Below, piece by piece: positions 1 to 10,561 of a DNA stretch of 64,000 nt. Within the stretch, counting starts at the first letter, position 1. Every line of letters begins with the position of its first letter. The notes under the pieces were generated by a model that saw only the letters and a program-made list of their open reading frames with translations, had not been told where the DNA came from and did no database searches. The DNA lies in assembly GCF_023283765.1 (NCBI RefSeq), contig NZ_JAKILG010000009.1:1-64000 (forward strand). The letters are read 5' to 3'. A program made the translations under genes and the position numbers. The stretch comes from Shewanella profunda. Its GTDB lineage: Bacteria; Pseudomonadota; Gammaproteobacteria; Enterobacterales; Shewanellaceae.

Positions 1-41
1 CCATATATAATCAACGACGGCCGCATTTGGCCTTAAAATAC

Positions 42-72
42 AAAACGCCCGATGAGGTTCATCAGGCGTTTT
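42..72 (-). terminator. Rho-independent terminator of gltA
   Basis: An inverted repeat (AAAACGCC, mismatch, GATGA / TCATC, mismatch, GGCGTTTT) with a 3-base loop lies 50 bases past the gltA stop. On the minus strand it ends in T residues, so it fits a gltA terminator. Confidence 0.75.
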
Positions 73-122
73 AGGTGGAAATAAGTGTCAACTTATTTCA
101 GGACTAGACATAATACTTAGCG

Positions 123-1409
123 TTAGCGTTTATCTATCTCAACGAAATCACGTGCTACTTCGCCGGTGTATAATTGACGTGGGCGACTAATTTTATGACC
201 TGGTTGATCTAACATTTCTTTCCAGTGGGCAATCCAGCCTACAGTACGGGCCAGTGCGAATAGCACAGTGAACATACTGGTTGGAATACCAATGGCTTTC
301 ATGATAATGCCAGAGTAGAAGTCGACGTTTGGATACAACTTCTTAGAGATGAAGTATTCATCTTCAAGCGCAATGCGCTCAAGCTCCATTGCCACATCCA
401 ATAGCGGATCTTGTACTTTTAGTTCTTTGAGAACTTCGTGACAGGTTTCACGCATCACTTTGGCACGTGGGTCAAAGTTTTTGTAAACACGGTGTCCAAA
501 GCCCATCAGACGGAATGGATCATTCTTGTCTTTCGCACGTTCAATGAATTCAGGAATACGGTCTACAGAACCGATTTCTTCTAACATTTGTAAACAAGCT
601 TCGTTGGCACCGCCGTGTGCAGGACCCCACAGTGAAGCAATACCCGCTGCGATACAGGCGAATGGATTCGCACCTGAAGAACCGGCTAAACGTACGGTTG
701 AGGTTGACGCATTTTGTTCATGATCCGCATGTAAAATGAAGATCCTGTCCATGGCACGTTCAACGATTGGATTTACTTTGTACTCTTCACACGGTACAGC
801 AAACATCATGCTTAAGAAGTTGCCTGCATAGCTCAAGTCATTACGTGGGTAAACGAATGGTTGGCCTGAAGAATACTTGTAGCACATAGCGGCAATCGTT
901 GGCATTTTGGAGACTAGGCGATAGGCGGCGATTTCGCGGTGGCGAGGATCGTTGACATCGAGTGAGTCTTGGTAAAATGCAGACAATGCACCAGTCACAC
1001 CACATAACATCGCCATAGGATGAGCGTCACGACGGAAGCCTCTGAAGAAGAAGGCTAGTTGCTCATGGACCATAGTGTGGGTTTTTACTGTATGTACAAA
1101 CTCAGCATATTGCTCTTTCGTCGGCAGTTCACCGTAAAGCAGCAGATAACACAGGTCTAGGTAATCGGAGTCAACGGCGAGTTGCTCAATCGGATAGCCA
1201 CGGTGTAACAATATACCTTGATCGCCATCGATATAGGTTATTGCAGATTCACAGGAGGCTGTCGCGAGAAAACCTGGATCAAAGGTAAAGTAACCTTTGC
1301 TGCCAAGTTTACTGATATCGATTACATCAAAACCAGCGGTTCCCTGCTTTACTGGCAATTCTATCGAGTCGTTCCCTGGTAATTCTAATTTGGCTCTTAA
1401 ATCAGCCAT
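123..1409 (-). CDS. gltA: Citrate synthase (type II)
   Basis: Condenses oxaloacetate and acetyl-CoA to citrate, the entry step of the TCA cycle, in the cytoplasm. The 428-residue length equals the hexameric, NADH-sensitive type II enzymes of gammaproteobacteria. Catalytic residues are visible: His265 in GPAHGG, His306 in GFGHRV and Asp363 in PNVDFYSG, each one residue later than in E. coli GltA. The start [10 protein letters not shown] has an upstream AGGAG. It is divergent from sdhC across about 415 bases, the classical gltA/sdh arrangement, so the two transcription units probably share upstream control. Nothing odd is seen in the protein. Confidence 0.97.
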   Translation of the reverse strand: MADLRAKLELPGNDSIELPVKQGTAGFDVIDISKLGSKGYFTFDPGFLATASCESAITYIDGDQGILLHRGYPIEQLAVDSDYLDLCYLLLYGELPTKEQYAEFVHTVKTHTMVHEQLAFFFRGFRRDAHPMAMLCGVTGALSAFYQDSLDVNDPRHREIAAYRLVSKMPTIAAMCYKYSSGQPFVYPRNDLSYAGNFLSMMFAVPCEEYKVNPIVERAMDRIFILHADHEQNASTSTVRLAGSSGANPFACIAAGIASLWGPAHGGANEACLQMLEEIGSVDRIPEFIERAKDKNDPFRLMGFGHRVYKNFDPRAKVMRETCHEVLKELKVQDPLLDVAMELERIALEDEYFISKKLYPNVDFYSGIIMKAIGIPTSMFTVLFALARTVGWIAHWKEMLDQPGHKISRPRQLYTGEVARDFVEIDKR

Positions 1410-1493
1410 ACCCCGTTCTCCTTACTTCATTTTTATCTGTGAGTGCGGCATGTCAAACCGCCATTACTTTACAGCCATTCTAGATCACATTTC

Positions 1494-1515
1494 AATTTAA
1501 ATAAGCGTTTAAATT
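1494..1515. promoter_or_regulatory. Palindromic operator-like site upstream of gltA
   Basis: AATTTAAA and TTTAAATT form a perfect 8-bp inverted repeat around a 6-base spacer, about 85-105 bases upstream of gltA. The symmetry suggests a dimeric repressor site. It vaguely resembles fatty-acid regulator (PsrA-type) palindromes but lacks their C/G positions, so the protein is unknown. Confidence 0.3.
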
Positions 1516-1720
1516 TGTTAGACCATGGTATAAACGCCATTACTTTCCTTGCTACGACTGGTACTTACGCGAAAAATTCGTCAAAAAAACATAATTTGCA
1601 TTCTGTGATGTTTGTATTTGACATTTGCCACGAGTATACTTGCCTCCGCCCAATAAGGGCTGCAAACAACGATTATAAAGCACCCTTTTTTTACATGTTA
1701 AATGAGTGCGTGTTCAAATA

Positions 1721-1737
1721 GTTAACTGTTTGTTTAA
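1721..1737 (+). promoter_or_regulatory. ArcA-like direct repeat upstream of sdhC
   Basis: GTTAA at 1721 and GTTTAA at 1732 are spaced exactly 11 bases. That matches the direct-repeat geometry of ArcA-P sites (GTTAA-N6-GTTA type). A further GTTCA lies at 1712. ArcA repression of sdh under oxygen limitation is established in E. coli; binding here is inferred from the sequence. Confidence 0.35.
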
Positions 1738-1825
1738 ACTTTGCTTTTGTGTTTACTTTTGCCGTGATTTACCTCCCAGTTTAAAGTTTGTACAAAAGCG
1801 GTTCACATAACAAAAAAAATGCTCA

Positions 1826-2221
1826 ATGGAGCTGAGTGAGCAGAACGTGAAAAAGCAAAGACCTGTCCATTTAGATCTGCAGACCATTCGCTTTCCTGCA
1901 ACAGCGATTGTGTCAATTCTTCACCGTGTTTCCGGTGTCATCATGCTATTCGGTGTTGGCATTCTTATTTGGTTGCTAAATTCTTCTTTAGCCTCCGCTG
2001 AAAGTTTTGCTGGCGTGCAATCTCTGTTTGATAACTTCATTATGAAGTTTATCCTATGGGGCATTATGACCGCATTGGCCTACCATTTATTCGGTGGTTT
2101 ACGTCACTTAGTAATGGATACTGGTCGTTGGGAAGAGTTGGCTTCGGGTACCGCCTCAGCGAAAGCTGTATTTGTCTTAACGGTAGCCTTTTCAATTGTA
2201 GCGGGGATCTGGGTATGGTAA
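1826..2221 (+). CDS. sdhC: Succinate dehydrogenase cytochrome b556 subunit
   Basis: Membrane anchor of complex II that, with SdhD, binds heme b and ubiquinone. The 131 residues show three hydrophobic segments (about 30-52, 68-90 and 110-130). The family signature HRVSGV lies at the first membrane segment (about 38-43), and the heme-ligand region AYHLFGGLRHLVMD is in the second half. The core begins NVKKQRPV as in E. coli SdhC. A GTG at 1847 with a purine-rich leader is a possible shorter start. I kept ATG 1826 because the N-V before KKQRP is conserved in homologues, which implies that translation begins upstream. It overlaps sdhD by 7 bases. Confidence 0.92.
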   Translation: MELSEQNVKKQRPVHLDLQTIRFPATAIVSILHRVSGVIMLFGVGILIWLLNSSLASAESFAGVQSLFDNFIMKFILWGIMTALAYHLFGGLRHLVMDTGRWEELASGTASAKAVFVLTVAFSIVAGIWVW

Positions 2222-2562
2222 CCAATGCAGCAAGTTTTGGACGCAGTGGTGTTCATGACTTTATTCTACTACGCGCTAGTGCAGTGATCCTCGCCTGTTA
2301 CACCATTTTCTTGGTTGGCTTTATTGCATGTAGTTCCCCTCTCACCTACGACGTTTGGCATGGCTTGTTTAGCGCTCTGCCGATGAAAGTGTTTACACTT
2401 CTGGCGTTAGTCGCATTGTTAATACACGCTTGGATTGGTGTATGGCAAGTGTTGACCGATTACGTTAAGTGTACGTCGTTACGTGGTGTTTTACAGTTCA
2501 CCTTTGTCGTTACCGTCTTTTGTTATCTGGCGGCTGGCATAGTTATTGTGTGGGGTGTCTAA
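2215..2562 (+). CDS. sdhD: Succinate dehydrogenase hydrophobic membrane anchor subunit
   Basis: Second membrane anchor of complex II, 115 residues with three TM segments. The start MVTNAASFGRSGVHDFILLRASA aligns with E. coli SdhD (MVSNASALGRNGVHDFIL), so the open frame that continues upstream inside sdhC is not used. Its ATG overlaps the sdhC stop by 7 bases, indicating translational coupling. The stop TAA is immediately followed by the GTG of sdhA. The segment VALLIHAWIGVWQVLTDYVK carries the conserved heme/quinone-side His and the Tyr-Val tail of the family. Confidence 0.92.
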   Translation: MVTNAASFGRSGVHDFILLRASAVILACYTIFLVGFIACSSPLTYDVWHGLFSALPMKVFTLLALVALLIHAWIGVWQVLTDYVKCTSLRGVLQFTFVVTVFCYLAAGIVIVWGV

Positions 2563-4329
2563 GTGAGTATTCCAGTACGCGAATTTGATGCTGTAGTGAT
2601 AGGAGCGGGCGGTGCGGGTATGCGCGCGGCACTGCAGATATCTAAAGAAGGTAAAAGCTGTGCGCTTTTATCAAAAGTTTTCCCAACACGTTCCCATACC
2701 GTATCTGCTCAGGGTGGTATTACCGTTGCGTTAGGTAATGCCCATGAAGATCATTGGGAACAACACATGTACGATACCGTGAAAGGTTCCGATTTTATCG
2801 GTGACCAAGAAGCGATCGAATTCATGTGTAAAACCGGTCCAGAAGCCGTGATTGAATTAGAGCAAATGGGTTTACCTTTTTCTCGTTTCGAAAATGGCAC
2901 AATTTACCAACGTCCGTTTGGTGGTCAATCTAAGAACTTTGGTGGCGAGCAGGCTGCACGTACAGCGGCTGCGGCTGACCGTACTGGTCATGCCTTACTT
3001 CATTGTTTATACCAACAAAACGTTAAGCACAAAACGCAAGTATTCTCTGAGTGGTATGCATTAGATTTAGTGAAGAATGCTGATGGTGCTATCGTAGGTT
3101 GTACTGCAATTGAAATTGAAACCGGCGAAATCGTTTATTTCAAAGCCAAAGCCACTGTTTTAGCAACGGGTGGTGCTGGTCGCATTTATGCGTCTACTAC
3201 AAACGCACATATTAACACTGGTGACGGTGTAGGTATGGCAATGCGTGCTGGCGTGCAAATGCAAGACATGGAAATGTGGCAATTCCACCCAACGGGCATC
3301 GCCGGCGCGGGTGTACTTGTGACTGAAGGTTGTCGTGGTGAAGGTGGATATCTTCTAAACAAAGACGGCGAGCGTTTTATGGAGCGTTATGCACCAAACG
3401 CGAAGGATTTAGCATCACGCGACGTGGTAGCACGTTCTATGATGACAGAGATCCGCGAAGGTCGTGGTTTAGACGGCCCATTAGGCCCACATTGTTTGCT
3501 CAAGCTCGATCACTTAGGTAAAGAAACCTTAGAAGCACGTTTACCAGGCGTGTGTGAATTGTCTCGTACCTTTGCCCATATCGATCCGGCCGATGGTCCA
3601 ATCCCAGTATTACCAACGTGTCACTATATGATGGGCGGTCTGCCAACTAAGGTCAGTGGTCAAGTTATTCGCAAGAATGAAGACGGTACTGAGCATGATG
3701 TTATTGGTCTGTTCGCTGTGGGTGAGATTGCCTGTGTATCTGTTCACGGGGCTAACCGCTTAGGCGGTAATTCACTACTCGACTTAGTGGTATTTGGTCG
3801 TGCAGCGGGTCAACATTTAGGTAAAGCACTCGATGAGACAGCGGATCCTCAAGATGCGACCGATACAGATATTCAAGCGTCATTGGCGCGTCTAAACCGT
3901 TGGGAAAGTAATAAAAACGGTGAAGACCCTGCGCAAATTCGTAAGGATTTACAACTCTGCATGCAATTAAACTTCTCTGTATTCCGTCGTGGTGATGCTA
4001 TGGCTGAAGGTTTGGAGCAGTTAAAAGCGATTCGTAAGCGTTTAGAAAATGCTAAGTTGTCTGATAACTCTCGTGAATTCAACACTCAACGTATTGAATG
4101 TTTAGAGTTAGATAACTTAATGGCAACGGCAATTGCTACTGCTTATGCTGCTAACTTCCGTACTGAGAGCCGCGGCGCTCATTCACGTGAAGACTATTTA
4201 GAGCGTGATGATGAGAACTGGTTATGCCACAGCTTGTTTGATCCTGTGACAGAAACCATGGACCGTCGTGCTGTGAATATGGCGCCTAAGTTACGTGAAG
4301 CATTCCCGCCGAAGAAACGTACCTACTAG
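2563..4329 (+). CDS. sdhA: Succinate dehydrogenase flavoprotein subunit
   Basis: Oxidises succinate to fumarate with covalently bound FAD; peripheral, on the cytoplasmic face. The 588 residues match E. coli SdhA. Visible features are the dinucleotide motif [11 protein letters not shown] (about 14-24), His45 in [12 protein letters not shown] for the covalent 8-alpha-FAD link, QFHPTG, and the catalytic region ending in [18 protein letters not shown]. It starts with GTG directly abutting the sdhD stop, with no intergenic space. It is the third gene of sdhCDAB-sucABCD. Confidence 0.97.
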   Translation: MSIPVREFDAVVIGAGGAGMRAALQISKEGKSCALLSKVFPTRSHTVSAQGGITVALGNAHEDHWEQHMYDTVKGSDFIGDQEAIEFMCKTGPEAVIELEQMGLPFSRFENGTIYQRPFGGQSKNFGGEQAARTAAAADRTGHALLHCLYQQNVKHKTQVFSEWYALDLVKNADGAIVGCTAIEIETGEIVYFKAKATVLATGGAGRIYASTTNAHINTGDGVGMAMRAGVQMQDMEMWQFHPTGIAGAGVLVTEGCRGEGGYLLNKDGERFMERYAPNAKDLASRDVVARSMMTEIREGRGLDGPLGPHCLLKLDHLGKETLEARLPGVCELSRTFAHIDPADGPIPVLPTCHYMMGGLPTKVSGQVIRKNEDGTEHDVIGLFAVGEIACVSVHGANRLGGNSLLDLVVFGRAAGQHLGKALDETADPQDATDTDIQASLARLNRWESNKNGEDPAQIRKDLQLCMQLNFSVFRRGDAMAEGLEQLKAIRKRLENAKLSDNSREFNTQRIECLELDNLMATAIATAYAANFRTESRGAHSREDYLERDDENWLCHSLFDPVTETMDRRAVNMAPKLREAFPPKKRTY

Positions 4330-4340
4330 GAGTTGCAAAG

Positions 4341-5048
4341 ATGAAATTGGAATTTGCAGTTTATCGTTACAATCCTGATGTAGATACTAAACCATACATG
4401 CAGGATTACAGCTTAGAAGTGGCCGATGGCTCAGACATGATGGTGCTCGATGCGCTGATCAAGTTAAAAGAGCTCGATCCAACCTTAGCATTCCGTCGTT
4501 CATGCCGTGAAGGTGTATGCGGTTCCGACGGTCTTAACATGAATGGGAAGAACGGTTTGGCTTGTATTACGCCAATTTCGACCTTTAAGGGTAAGAAATT
4601 GGAGATCCGTCCATTGCCGGGCATGCCTGTTGTGCGTGACCTAGTGGTTGATCTCACTCAGTTTTATAAGCAATACGAGAAAATCAAGCCTTACCTCATC
4701 AATGATGAGAAGCAGCCTGCCCGTGAACATTTACAATCCCCTGAAGAGCGCGCTCATTTAGATGGTTTGTACGAATGTATCATGTGTGCCTGTTGTTCTA
4801 CGGCTTGTCCATCATTCTGGTGGAATCCTGATAAGTTTATCGGTCCTAGCGGTTTGCTGCATGCTTACCGTTTCTTGATCGACAGTCGCGATACAGCAAC
4901 AGAAGAACGTTTATCTGAGCTGGACGACGCCTACAGCGTGTTCCGTTGCCATGGCATCATGAACTGCGTTGACGTCTGTCCAAAAGGTCTTAATCCGACT
5001 AAAGCAATTGGTCATATTAAGTCCATGCTGTTGAAGCGAGCAGTGTAA
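4341..5048 (+). CDS. sdhB: Succinate dehydrogenase iron-sulfur subunit
   Basis: Transfers electrons from SdhA FAD to quinone through three Fe-S clusters. The 235 residues contain the [2Fe-2S] ligand set (Cys55, Cys60, Cys75 in CREGVCGSDG...GLAC). The motifs CIMCACCSTACP and CHGIMNCVDVCPKGLNPT supply the 4Fe-4S and 3Fe-4S clusters. It is preceded by an AGGAG ribosome site 11 bases after sdhA. It is the last sdh gene; a 215-base spacer with a strong hairpin separates it from sucA. Confidence 0.97.
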   Translation: MKLEFAVYRYNPDVDTKPYMQDYSLEVADGSDMMVLDALIKLKELDPTLAFRRSCREGVCGSDGLNMNGKNGLACITPISTFKGKKLEIRPLPGMPVVRDLVVDLTQFYKQYEKIKPYLINDEKQPAREHLQSPEERAHLDGLYECIMCACCSTACPSFWWNPDKFIGPSGLLHAYRFLIDSRDTATEERLSELDDAYSVFRCHGIMNCVDVCPKGLNPTKAIGHIKSMLLKRAV

Positions 5049-5089
5049 TGCGAGAACCCGAGCTAAAACTAATAATAATATAGCTCTTG

Positions 5090-5126
5090 AAAGAGTCACT
5101 TTCTGAGTATAGAAGGTGGCTCTTTT
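5090..5126 (+). terminator. Hairpin with T-run between sdhB and sucA
   Basis: AAAGAGTCACTTTCT and AGAAGGTGGCTCTTT pair over 15 bp (two G:U) around the loop GAGTAT, followed by a short TTTT. It lies 40 bases after the sdhB stop. It could be a partial terminator or attenuator that sets suc below sdh expression, or an RNA-processing or stability element. Confidence 0.55.
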
Positions 5127-5263
5127 GCGTATGTAATGGAAGACAACGCGCCGTATATCTGGATATCTAGGGGCGGCAGAAATTATGCGTCGAAGGTAAT
5201 CTCTACAGACTGCATATTTAATACTATGGCTAAGCACGTGTATAAAGTTTGAAAGGAATAGAA

Positions 5264-8083
5264 ATGCACCAAGGCATCATGAAAGCCTGGCTCGAATCAT
5301 CTCACTTAAGTGGTGCAAATTCGACCTACGTAGAAGAGATGTATGAAGCCTATCAAGAAGACCCACAGTCAGTCTCTGACGATTGGCGTACGGTATTTGA
5401 TAATCTCCCTCCGGTGAACGGTGCTTCTAAAGATGCGCCTGAAGCTGCTCACTCAAAAGTACGTGATTATTTTCGCAGTCTAGCCCTCGAAGGACGTCAT
5501 AAGAGTTTTGCTCGCGTGACCGATCCAGAGATGGACGCTAAACAAGTTAAAGTCCTACAACTTATCAACGCCCATCGTTTCCGTGGTCACCAAGGCGCTA
5601 ACCTTGATCCCCTTGAACTGTGGAAACGTGAACCTGTCGCCGATTTAGATCCAGCCTTTCACGGTTTGACTAAAGAAGACATGGAGCGCGAATTCAATAC
5701 CGGTTCTTTTGCTCATGGTGGTGAAACCATGAAGCTAGCGGATTTAGTTAAAGCACTGAAAGCCACCTATTGCGGTTCCATCGGTGCTGAATACATGCAC
5801 ATTACCGATACCGATGAAAAGCGTTGGATCCAACAGCGTCTCGAACCTTCCTTAGGCAAAGCCAACTACGATAAGAGCGTTAAAACTCGGATCCTTGAAG
5901 GTTTGAACGCGGCTGAAGGTATTGAAAAATACTTAGGGGCTAAATTCCCAGGCGCAAAACGTTTCTCCTTAGAAGGTGGTGATGCGTTAGTGCCCATGAT
6001 GCGTGAAATTATTTATCGCGCAGGTGAAGCCGGCACTAAGGAAATCGTCGTAGGTATGGCGCACCGCGGACGCCTAAACCTGTTAGTCAACATATTAGGT
6101 AAGCGTCCTGCCGATCTGTTTGACGAGTTTGCGGGTAAGCATAACGATAATTTAGGTTCGGGTGACGTTAAGTACCATCAAGGTTTCTCCTCTGATTTTG
6201 AAACCCCGGGCGGCAACGTGCATTTAGCGCTAGCCTTTAACCCGTCGCACCTTGAAATCGTTAACCCTGTGGTAATTGGTTCTGTACGTGCCCGTCAAGA
6301 CCGTCGCGGTTGTAAGGATGGCTTACAGGTCATGCCGATTACTATTCACGGTGACTCTGCAATTGCGGGTCAAGGGATAGTGCAAGAGACATTCAACATG
6401 TCTCAAACCCGTGGCTTTAAAGTCGGCGGCAGTATTCGCATTGTAGTGAACAACCAAGTGGGCTTCACGACCTCTAACCATGCGGACACTCGTTCGACTG
6501 AATACTGTACTGACATCGCTAAGATGGTTCAGGCACCGATTTTCCACGTTAACTCTGATGATCCTGAAGCCGTTGCTTTTGTGTCGCAGTTAGCTGTTGA
6601 TTATCGTAACGAGTTCAAACGTGATGTGGTGGTTGAATTAGTGTGTTATCGCCGTCATGGCCATAACGAAGCCGATGAGCCAAGTGCAACTCAGCCGCTG
6701 ATGTATGCCAAGATCAAGAAACACCCAACGCCACGTAAGATTTATGCAGACAAGCTAATCGCTGAAAACGTGATGGCTGCTGATGATGTGACTGGCCTAG
6801 TCAACAATTACCGCGATGCTTTAGATCAAGGTGATTGTGTAGTTAAAGAATGGCGCCCAATGACGCTGCATTCTGTTGACTGGACACCGTATATCGGTCG
6901 TGAGTGGGATGAAACGTATCAAGCTTCTATGTCAATGGAGCGTTTACAAAGTCTTGCCGATAAGCTGAGCTATGTGCCAGAAAGTCATCCATTACAATCA
7001 CGGGTGGCTAAAATTTACAGTGACCGTTTAGCGATGGCCAAAGGTGAGAAGCCACTCGATTGGGGTTTTGCAGAAACGCTGGCTTATGCCTCAATTCTGG
7101 AAGACAACAAGCGTGTGCGTATCACTGGTCAGGATTCTGGCCGCGGCACTTTCTTCCATCGTCACGCTGTGCTGCACAATCAAAACGATGGCACGACTTA
7201 CATGCCATTGCGCAATATTGCCGATGAACAAGGCCCAATTGATATTACTGACTCAGTATTATCTGAAGCCTCTGTATTGGCGTTTGAGTACGGTTATGCC
7301 ACAGCAGAACCCGGTGGTTTAACGATTTGGGAAGCGCAGTTTGGTGACTTTGCTAACTGTGCACAAGTGGTTATCGATCAGTTCTTGTCATCCGGTGAGC
7401 AGAAGTGGGGCCGTTTATGTGGTCTGACTATGTTGTTACCCCACGGCTATGAAGGTCAAGGCCCTGAGCATTCAAGCGCCCGTTTAGAGCGTTTCTTGCA
7501 GATGTGTGCTAACCACAATATGCAAGTGTGTATACCGTCAACACCAGCACAGGTTTACCATATGTTGCGCCGCCAAGTGGTGCGTCCTATGCGTCGTCCT
7601 TTGGTGGTGATGTCACCTAAGTCATTGCTACGTCATCCATTAGCGATTTCAAGCATGGAAGAGTTAGCCAATGGGAGTTTCCAGAACGTGATCGGTGAAA
7701 TCGATACGTTGGAAGCGAGCAAGGTTGATCGCGTTGTGTTCTGTAGCGGTAAAGTTTACTTTGAACTACTGGAAAAACGTCGTAGAGAAAATATCACTAA
7801 CGTAGCGCTTATCCGTGTCGAACAGTTATATCCGTTCCCACATGATGAAATGATCGTTGCTTTGGCGGATTTCCAACATGTGAAAGATTTCGTTTGGTGT
7901 CAGGAAGAACCGCAAAACCAAGGTGCTTGGTATTCTAGCCAACATCACTTCTGGGCCGCGATTCCTGCTGGTGCACAGTTAACCTATGCTGGCCGTGAAG
8001 CTTCTGCTGCACCAGCCTGTGGTTATCCTGAATTGCACGCACATCAGCAAGAATCTTTAGTGAACAGTGCGTTGAAACTGTAG
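5264..8083 (+). CDS. sucA: 2-oxoglutarate dehydrogenase E1 component
   Basis: Thiamine-diphosphate-dependent decarboxylase that passes the succinyl group to lipoylated SucB. I chose ATG 5264 ([17 protein letters not shown]) because AAAGGA sits 6 bases upstream. An in-frame TTG at 5249 precedes that ribosome site and is unlikely. The 939 residues compare with 933 in E. coli. Family landmarks include [14 protein letters not shown] near the N-terminus, [17 protein letters not shown] in the TPP domain, and the C-terminal [12 protein letters not shown]. Start of the suc part of the operon, 31 bases before sucB. Confidence 0.97.
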   Translation: MHQGIMKAWLESSHLSGANSTYVEEMYEAYQEDPQSVSDDWRTVFDNLPPVNGASKDAPEAAHSKVRDYFRSLALEGRHKSFARVTDPEMDAKQVKVLQLINAHRFRGHQGANLDPLELWKREPVADLDPAFHGLTKEDMEREFNTGSFAHGGETMKLADLVKALKATYCGSIGAEYMHITDTDEKRWIQQRLEPSLGKANYDKSVKTRILEGLNAAEGIEKYLGAKFPGAKRFSLEGGDALVPMMREIIYRAGEAGTKEIVVGMAHRGRLNLLVNILGKRPADLFDEFAGKHNDNLGSGDVKYHQGFSSDFETPGGNVHLALAFNPSHLEIVNPVVIGSVRARQDRRGCKDGLQVMPITIHGDSAIAGQGIVQETFNMSQTRGFKVGGSIRIVVNNQVGFTTSNHADTRSTEYCTDIAKMVQAPIFHVNSDDPEAVAFVSQLAVDYRNEFKRDVVVELVCYRRHGHNEADEPSATQPLMYAKIKKHPTPRKIYADKLIAENVMAADDVTGLVNNYRDALDQGDCVVKEWRPMTLHSVDWTPYIGREWDETYQASMSMERLQSLADKLSYVPESHPLQSRVAKIYSDRLAMAKGEKPLDWGFAETLAYASILEDNKRVRITGQDSGRGTFFHRHAVLHNQNDGTTYMPLRNIADEQGPIDITDSVLSEASVLAFEYGYATAEPGGLTIWEAQFGDFANCAQVVIDQFLSSGEQKWGRLCGLTMLLPHGYEGQGPEHSSARLERFLQMCANHNMQVCIPSTPAQVYHMLRRQVVRPMRRPLVVMSPKSLLRHPLAISSMEELANGSFQNVIGEIDTLEASKVDRVVFCSGKVYFELLEKRRRENITNVALIRVEQLYPFPHDEMIVALADFQHVKDFVWCQEEPQNQGAWYSSQHHFWAAIPAGAQLTYAGREASAAPACGYPELHAHQQESLVNSALKL

Positions 8084-8114
8084 TAATAGACATTTTATAA
8101 AAGGATCGTTTTTC

Positions 8115-9317
8115 ATGAGTATCGAAATCAAGGTACCCGTACTACCAGAATCTGTTGCCGATGCTACGATTGCCACTTGGCACGTTAAAGTGGGTGAACA
8201 AGTTTCACGTGATCAAAATCTTGTTGATATTGAAACAGATAAAGTTGTACTCGAAGTGGTTGCACCAGAAGATGGTCACATTGGTGAGTTTCTGTTCCAA
8301 GAAGGCGACACAGTACTCGGTGAACAAGTGATTGCTAAGTTCATCGCCGGTGCGGTTTCTGGTCAAGAAGTCACTAAAGCCCAAGCTGAAGCCGCTACAC
8401 CTGCCGCTGAAACTAGCGATGAAAGTAATGATGCCTTAAGCCCATCTGTACGCCGTTTACTGGCAGAGCACAATGTTGATGCGAGCAAAGTAAAAGGCAC
8501 TGGTGTGGGTGGTCGTATTACGAAAGAAGACGTTGAAGCTTTTGTTAGCTCTGCATCAAAAGGGGCGTCTAAAGCCACTGCGCCAGCAGCACCTGCCGTT
8601 GCGCCATTAGCAGAAGGCCGTAGTGAGAAACGTGTACCTATGACACGTTTACGCAAAACTATCGCTAACCGTCTGTTAGAAGCGAAAAACTCTACCGCTA
8701 TGCTCACTACGTTCAACGAAGTGAACATGAAGCCCATCATGGATATCCGCAAGCAATATCAGGATATCTTTGAAAAGCGCCATGGTATCCGTTTAGGTTT
8801 TATGTCTTTCTATGTGAAAGCCGTGACTGAAGCGCTCAAACGTTTCCCTGAAGTCAACGCTTCAATCGACGGTGATGATATTATTTATCACAACTACTTC
8901 GACATTAGCATTGCCGTATCGACACCTCGTGGCCTAGTGACACCTGTATTACGTGATACTGATACCATGAGCCTTGCCGAAATAGAGAAAGCAGTGCGCG
9001 ATCTGGCCCTTAAAGGCCGTGATGGCAAGCTGACGGTAGCAGATATGACTGGCGGTAACTTCACTGTGACAAACGGTGGTGTATTTGGCTCATTGATGTC
9101 TACCCCCATTCTTAACCTGCCACAAAGTGCGATTTTAGGCATGCATGCCATTAAAGACCGCCCAATGGCAGTCAATGGTCAGGTAGAAATCCTGCCCATG
9201 ATGTACCTAGCACTCTCATATGACCATCGTATTGTTGATGGCCGTGAGTCTGTTGGTTTCTTGGTTGCGATTAAAGACTTCCTAGAAGACCCAACTCGTC
9301 TGCTGCTGGATCTATAA
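8115..9317 (+). CDS. sucB: 2-oxoglutarate dehydrogenase E2, dihydrolipoyl succinyltransferase
   Basis: Core of the oxoglutarate dehydrogenase complex; transfers succinyl to CoA. Domains in order: a lipoyl domain (1-75, lipoylated Lys43 in ETDKVVLEV), an Ala/Glu-rich linker, an E1/E3-binding domain (about 108-144, [14 protein letters not shown]...GGRITKEDV), a second Ala/Pro linker, and a catalytic domain with His371 and Asp375 in [11 protein letters not shown]. At 400 residues it is close to E. coli SucB (405). The E3 gene (lpd) is not in this cluster, as usual, since E3 is shared with pyruvate dehydrogenase. Confidence 0.97.
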   Translation: MSIEIKVPVLPESVADATIATWHVKVGEQVSRDQNLVDIETDKVVLEVVAPEDGHIGEFLFQEGDTVLGEQVIAKFIAGAVSGQEVTKAQAEAATPAAETSDESNDALSPSVRRLLAEHNVDASKVKGTGVGGRITKEDVEAFVSSASKGASKATAPAAPAVAPLAEGRSEKRVPMTRLRKTIANRLLEAKNSTAMLTTFNEVNMKPIMDIRKQYQDIFEKRHGIRLGFMSFYVKAVTEALKRFPEVNASIDGDDIIYHNYFDISIAVSTPRGLVTPVLRDTDTMSLAEIEKAVRDLALKGRDGKLTVADMTGGNFTVTNGGVFGSLMSTPILNLPQSAILGMHAIKDRPMAVNGQVEILPMMYLALSYDHRIVDGRESVGFLVAIKDFLEDPTRLLLDL

Positions 9318-9394
9318 GAAAAAGCCAGACATACCCTCGTGACTGGCCCTTAGGGGTCAGTTGGAATTGATTAGAAGTATACGGATAGATCATC

Positions 9395-10561
9395 ATGAAT
9401 TTGCATGAGTATCAGGCAAAATCCCTATTTGCCGAATATGGTTTACCAGTGTCAGAAGGTTTTGCATGTGATACAGCCCAAGAAGCTGTAGAAGCGGCAG
9501 GCCATATTGGCGGAAATGTATGGGTTGTTAAGTGTCAAGTACACGCTGGTGGCCGCGGTAAAGCGGGTGGCGTTAAAGTCACTGGCGATAAAGAAGAAAT
9601 CAGAGCCTTTGCCGAACACTGGTTAGGCAAAAATCTGGTGACTTATCAAACTGATGAGAAAGGTCAGCCAGTTGCTAAAATTTTAGTAGAAAGCTGCACT
9701 GACATTGCCAACGAATTGTACTTAGGTGCAGTTGTTGACCGTAGCACACGTCGCGTTGTGTTTATGGCATCTACCGAAGGCGGTGTTGAGATTGAGAAAG
9801 TGGCAGAAGAAACGCCAGAACTCATTCACAAAGCGATTATCGATCCACTGACTGGCCCACAACCCTATCAAGCTCGCGATCTTGGCTTCAAACTGGGTTT
9901 GAATCCAACACAAATGAAACAGTTCACTAAGATCTTTATGGGTCTGGCGAATATGTTCGTTGATCACGATTTTGCGCTACTTGAAATCAACCCACTGGTT
10001 ATCACCACTGAAGGTAACCTGCACTGCCTAGACGGTAAAATTGGCATCGATGGCAACGCACTGTTCCGTCAACCAAAAGTCAAAGCAATGCACGACCCAT
10101 CACAGGATGATGCCCGTGAAGCCCACGCCGCCATGTTCGAACTGAACTATGTTGCATTAGATGGTAACGTTGGCTGTATGGTGAACGGTGCTGGTCTGGC
10201 TATGGGTACTATGGATATCGTTAACTTGCACGGTGGCAAGCCAGCAAACTTCCTAGACGTAGGCGGCGGCGCGACTAAAGAACGTGTAGCAGAAGCATTC
10301 AAAATCATTCTGTCTGACAGCAATGTGAAAGCGGTCCTGGTTAACATTTTCGGCGGTATCGTACGTTGTGACATGATCGCAGAAGGTATCATTGGCGCCG
10401 TTAAAGAAGTGGGCGTAAAAGTTCCTGTTGTGGTTCGTTTAGAAGGTACTAACGCTGAACTTGGCCGTGAAGTATTGGCTAAATCAGGTCTTGATATCAT
10501 TGCAGCTACCAGTCTGACTGATGCGGCTGAACGAGTAGTTAAAGCTGCGGAGGGCAAATAA
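9395..10561 (+). CDS. sucC: Succinyl-CoA synthetase beta subunit
   Basis: Nucleotide-binding (ATP-grasp) subunit of the enzyme that makes ATP or GTP from succinyl-CoA. The 388 residues equal E. coli SucC. It begins [19 protein letters not shown], with [10 protein letters not shown] in the ATP-grasp region and a C-terminal CoA-ligase domain ([24 protein letters not shown]). It sits 77 bases after sucB, and its stop codon overlaps the sucD start by one base (TAATG), implying coupled translation of the 1:1 complex. Confidence 0.97.
   Translation: MNLHEYQAKSLFAEYGLPVSEGFACDTAQEAVEAAGHIGGNVWVVKCQVHAGGRGKAGGVKVTGDKEEIRAFAEHWLGKNLVTYQTDEKGQPVAKILVESCTDIANELYLGAVVDRSTRRVVFMASTEGGVEIEKVAEETPELIHKAIIDPLTGPQPYQARDLGFKLGLNPTQMKQFTKIFMGLANMFVDHDFALLEINPLVITTEGNLHCLDGKIGIDGNALFRQPKVKAMHDPSQDDAREAHAAMFELNYVALDGNVGCMVNGAGLAMGTMDIVNLHGGKPANFLDVGGGATKERVAEAFKIILSDSNVKAVLVNIFGGIVRCDMIAEGIIGAVKEVGVKVPVVVRLEGTNAELGREVLAKSGLDIIAATSLTDAAERVVKAAEGK

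Larger units (their letters stand above)
1410..1825. promoter_or_regulatory. gltA/sdhC divergent control region
   Basis: There is no credible gene in these 416 bases; the open frame at 1443-1721 has no recognisable content. It is AT-rich and holds two candidate operators, described separately: a palindrome at 1494-1515 nearer gltA and direct repeats at 1721-1737 nearer sdhC. Promoters for both operons must lie here, but I cannot assign their -10 and -35 elements with confidence. Confidence 0.6.

Noticed and set aside
1443-1721. 92-codon open frame in the gltA/sdhC gap
   Set aside because: No ribosome site, no recognisable content and AT-rich composition; it lies in a control region.
2056-2214. 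Upstream extension of the sdhD frame
   Set aside because: It lies inside sdhC in another frame and does not resemble SdhD; the start at 2215 aligns with E. coli SdhD.
5249-5263. TTG start 15 bases upstream of sucA
   Set aside because: The ribosome site AAAGGA lies after this TTG and fits ATG 5264.
8363-8752. 129-codon minus-strand frame over sucB
   Set aside because: Antisense to the repetitive Ala-rich linker of SucB; a shadow of codon bias.
10147-10557. 136-codon minus-strand frame over sucC
   Set aside because: Antisense shadow of a conserved gene, no ribosome site and no family resemblance.
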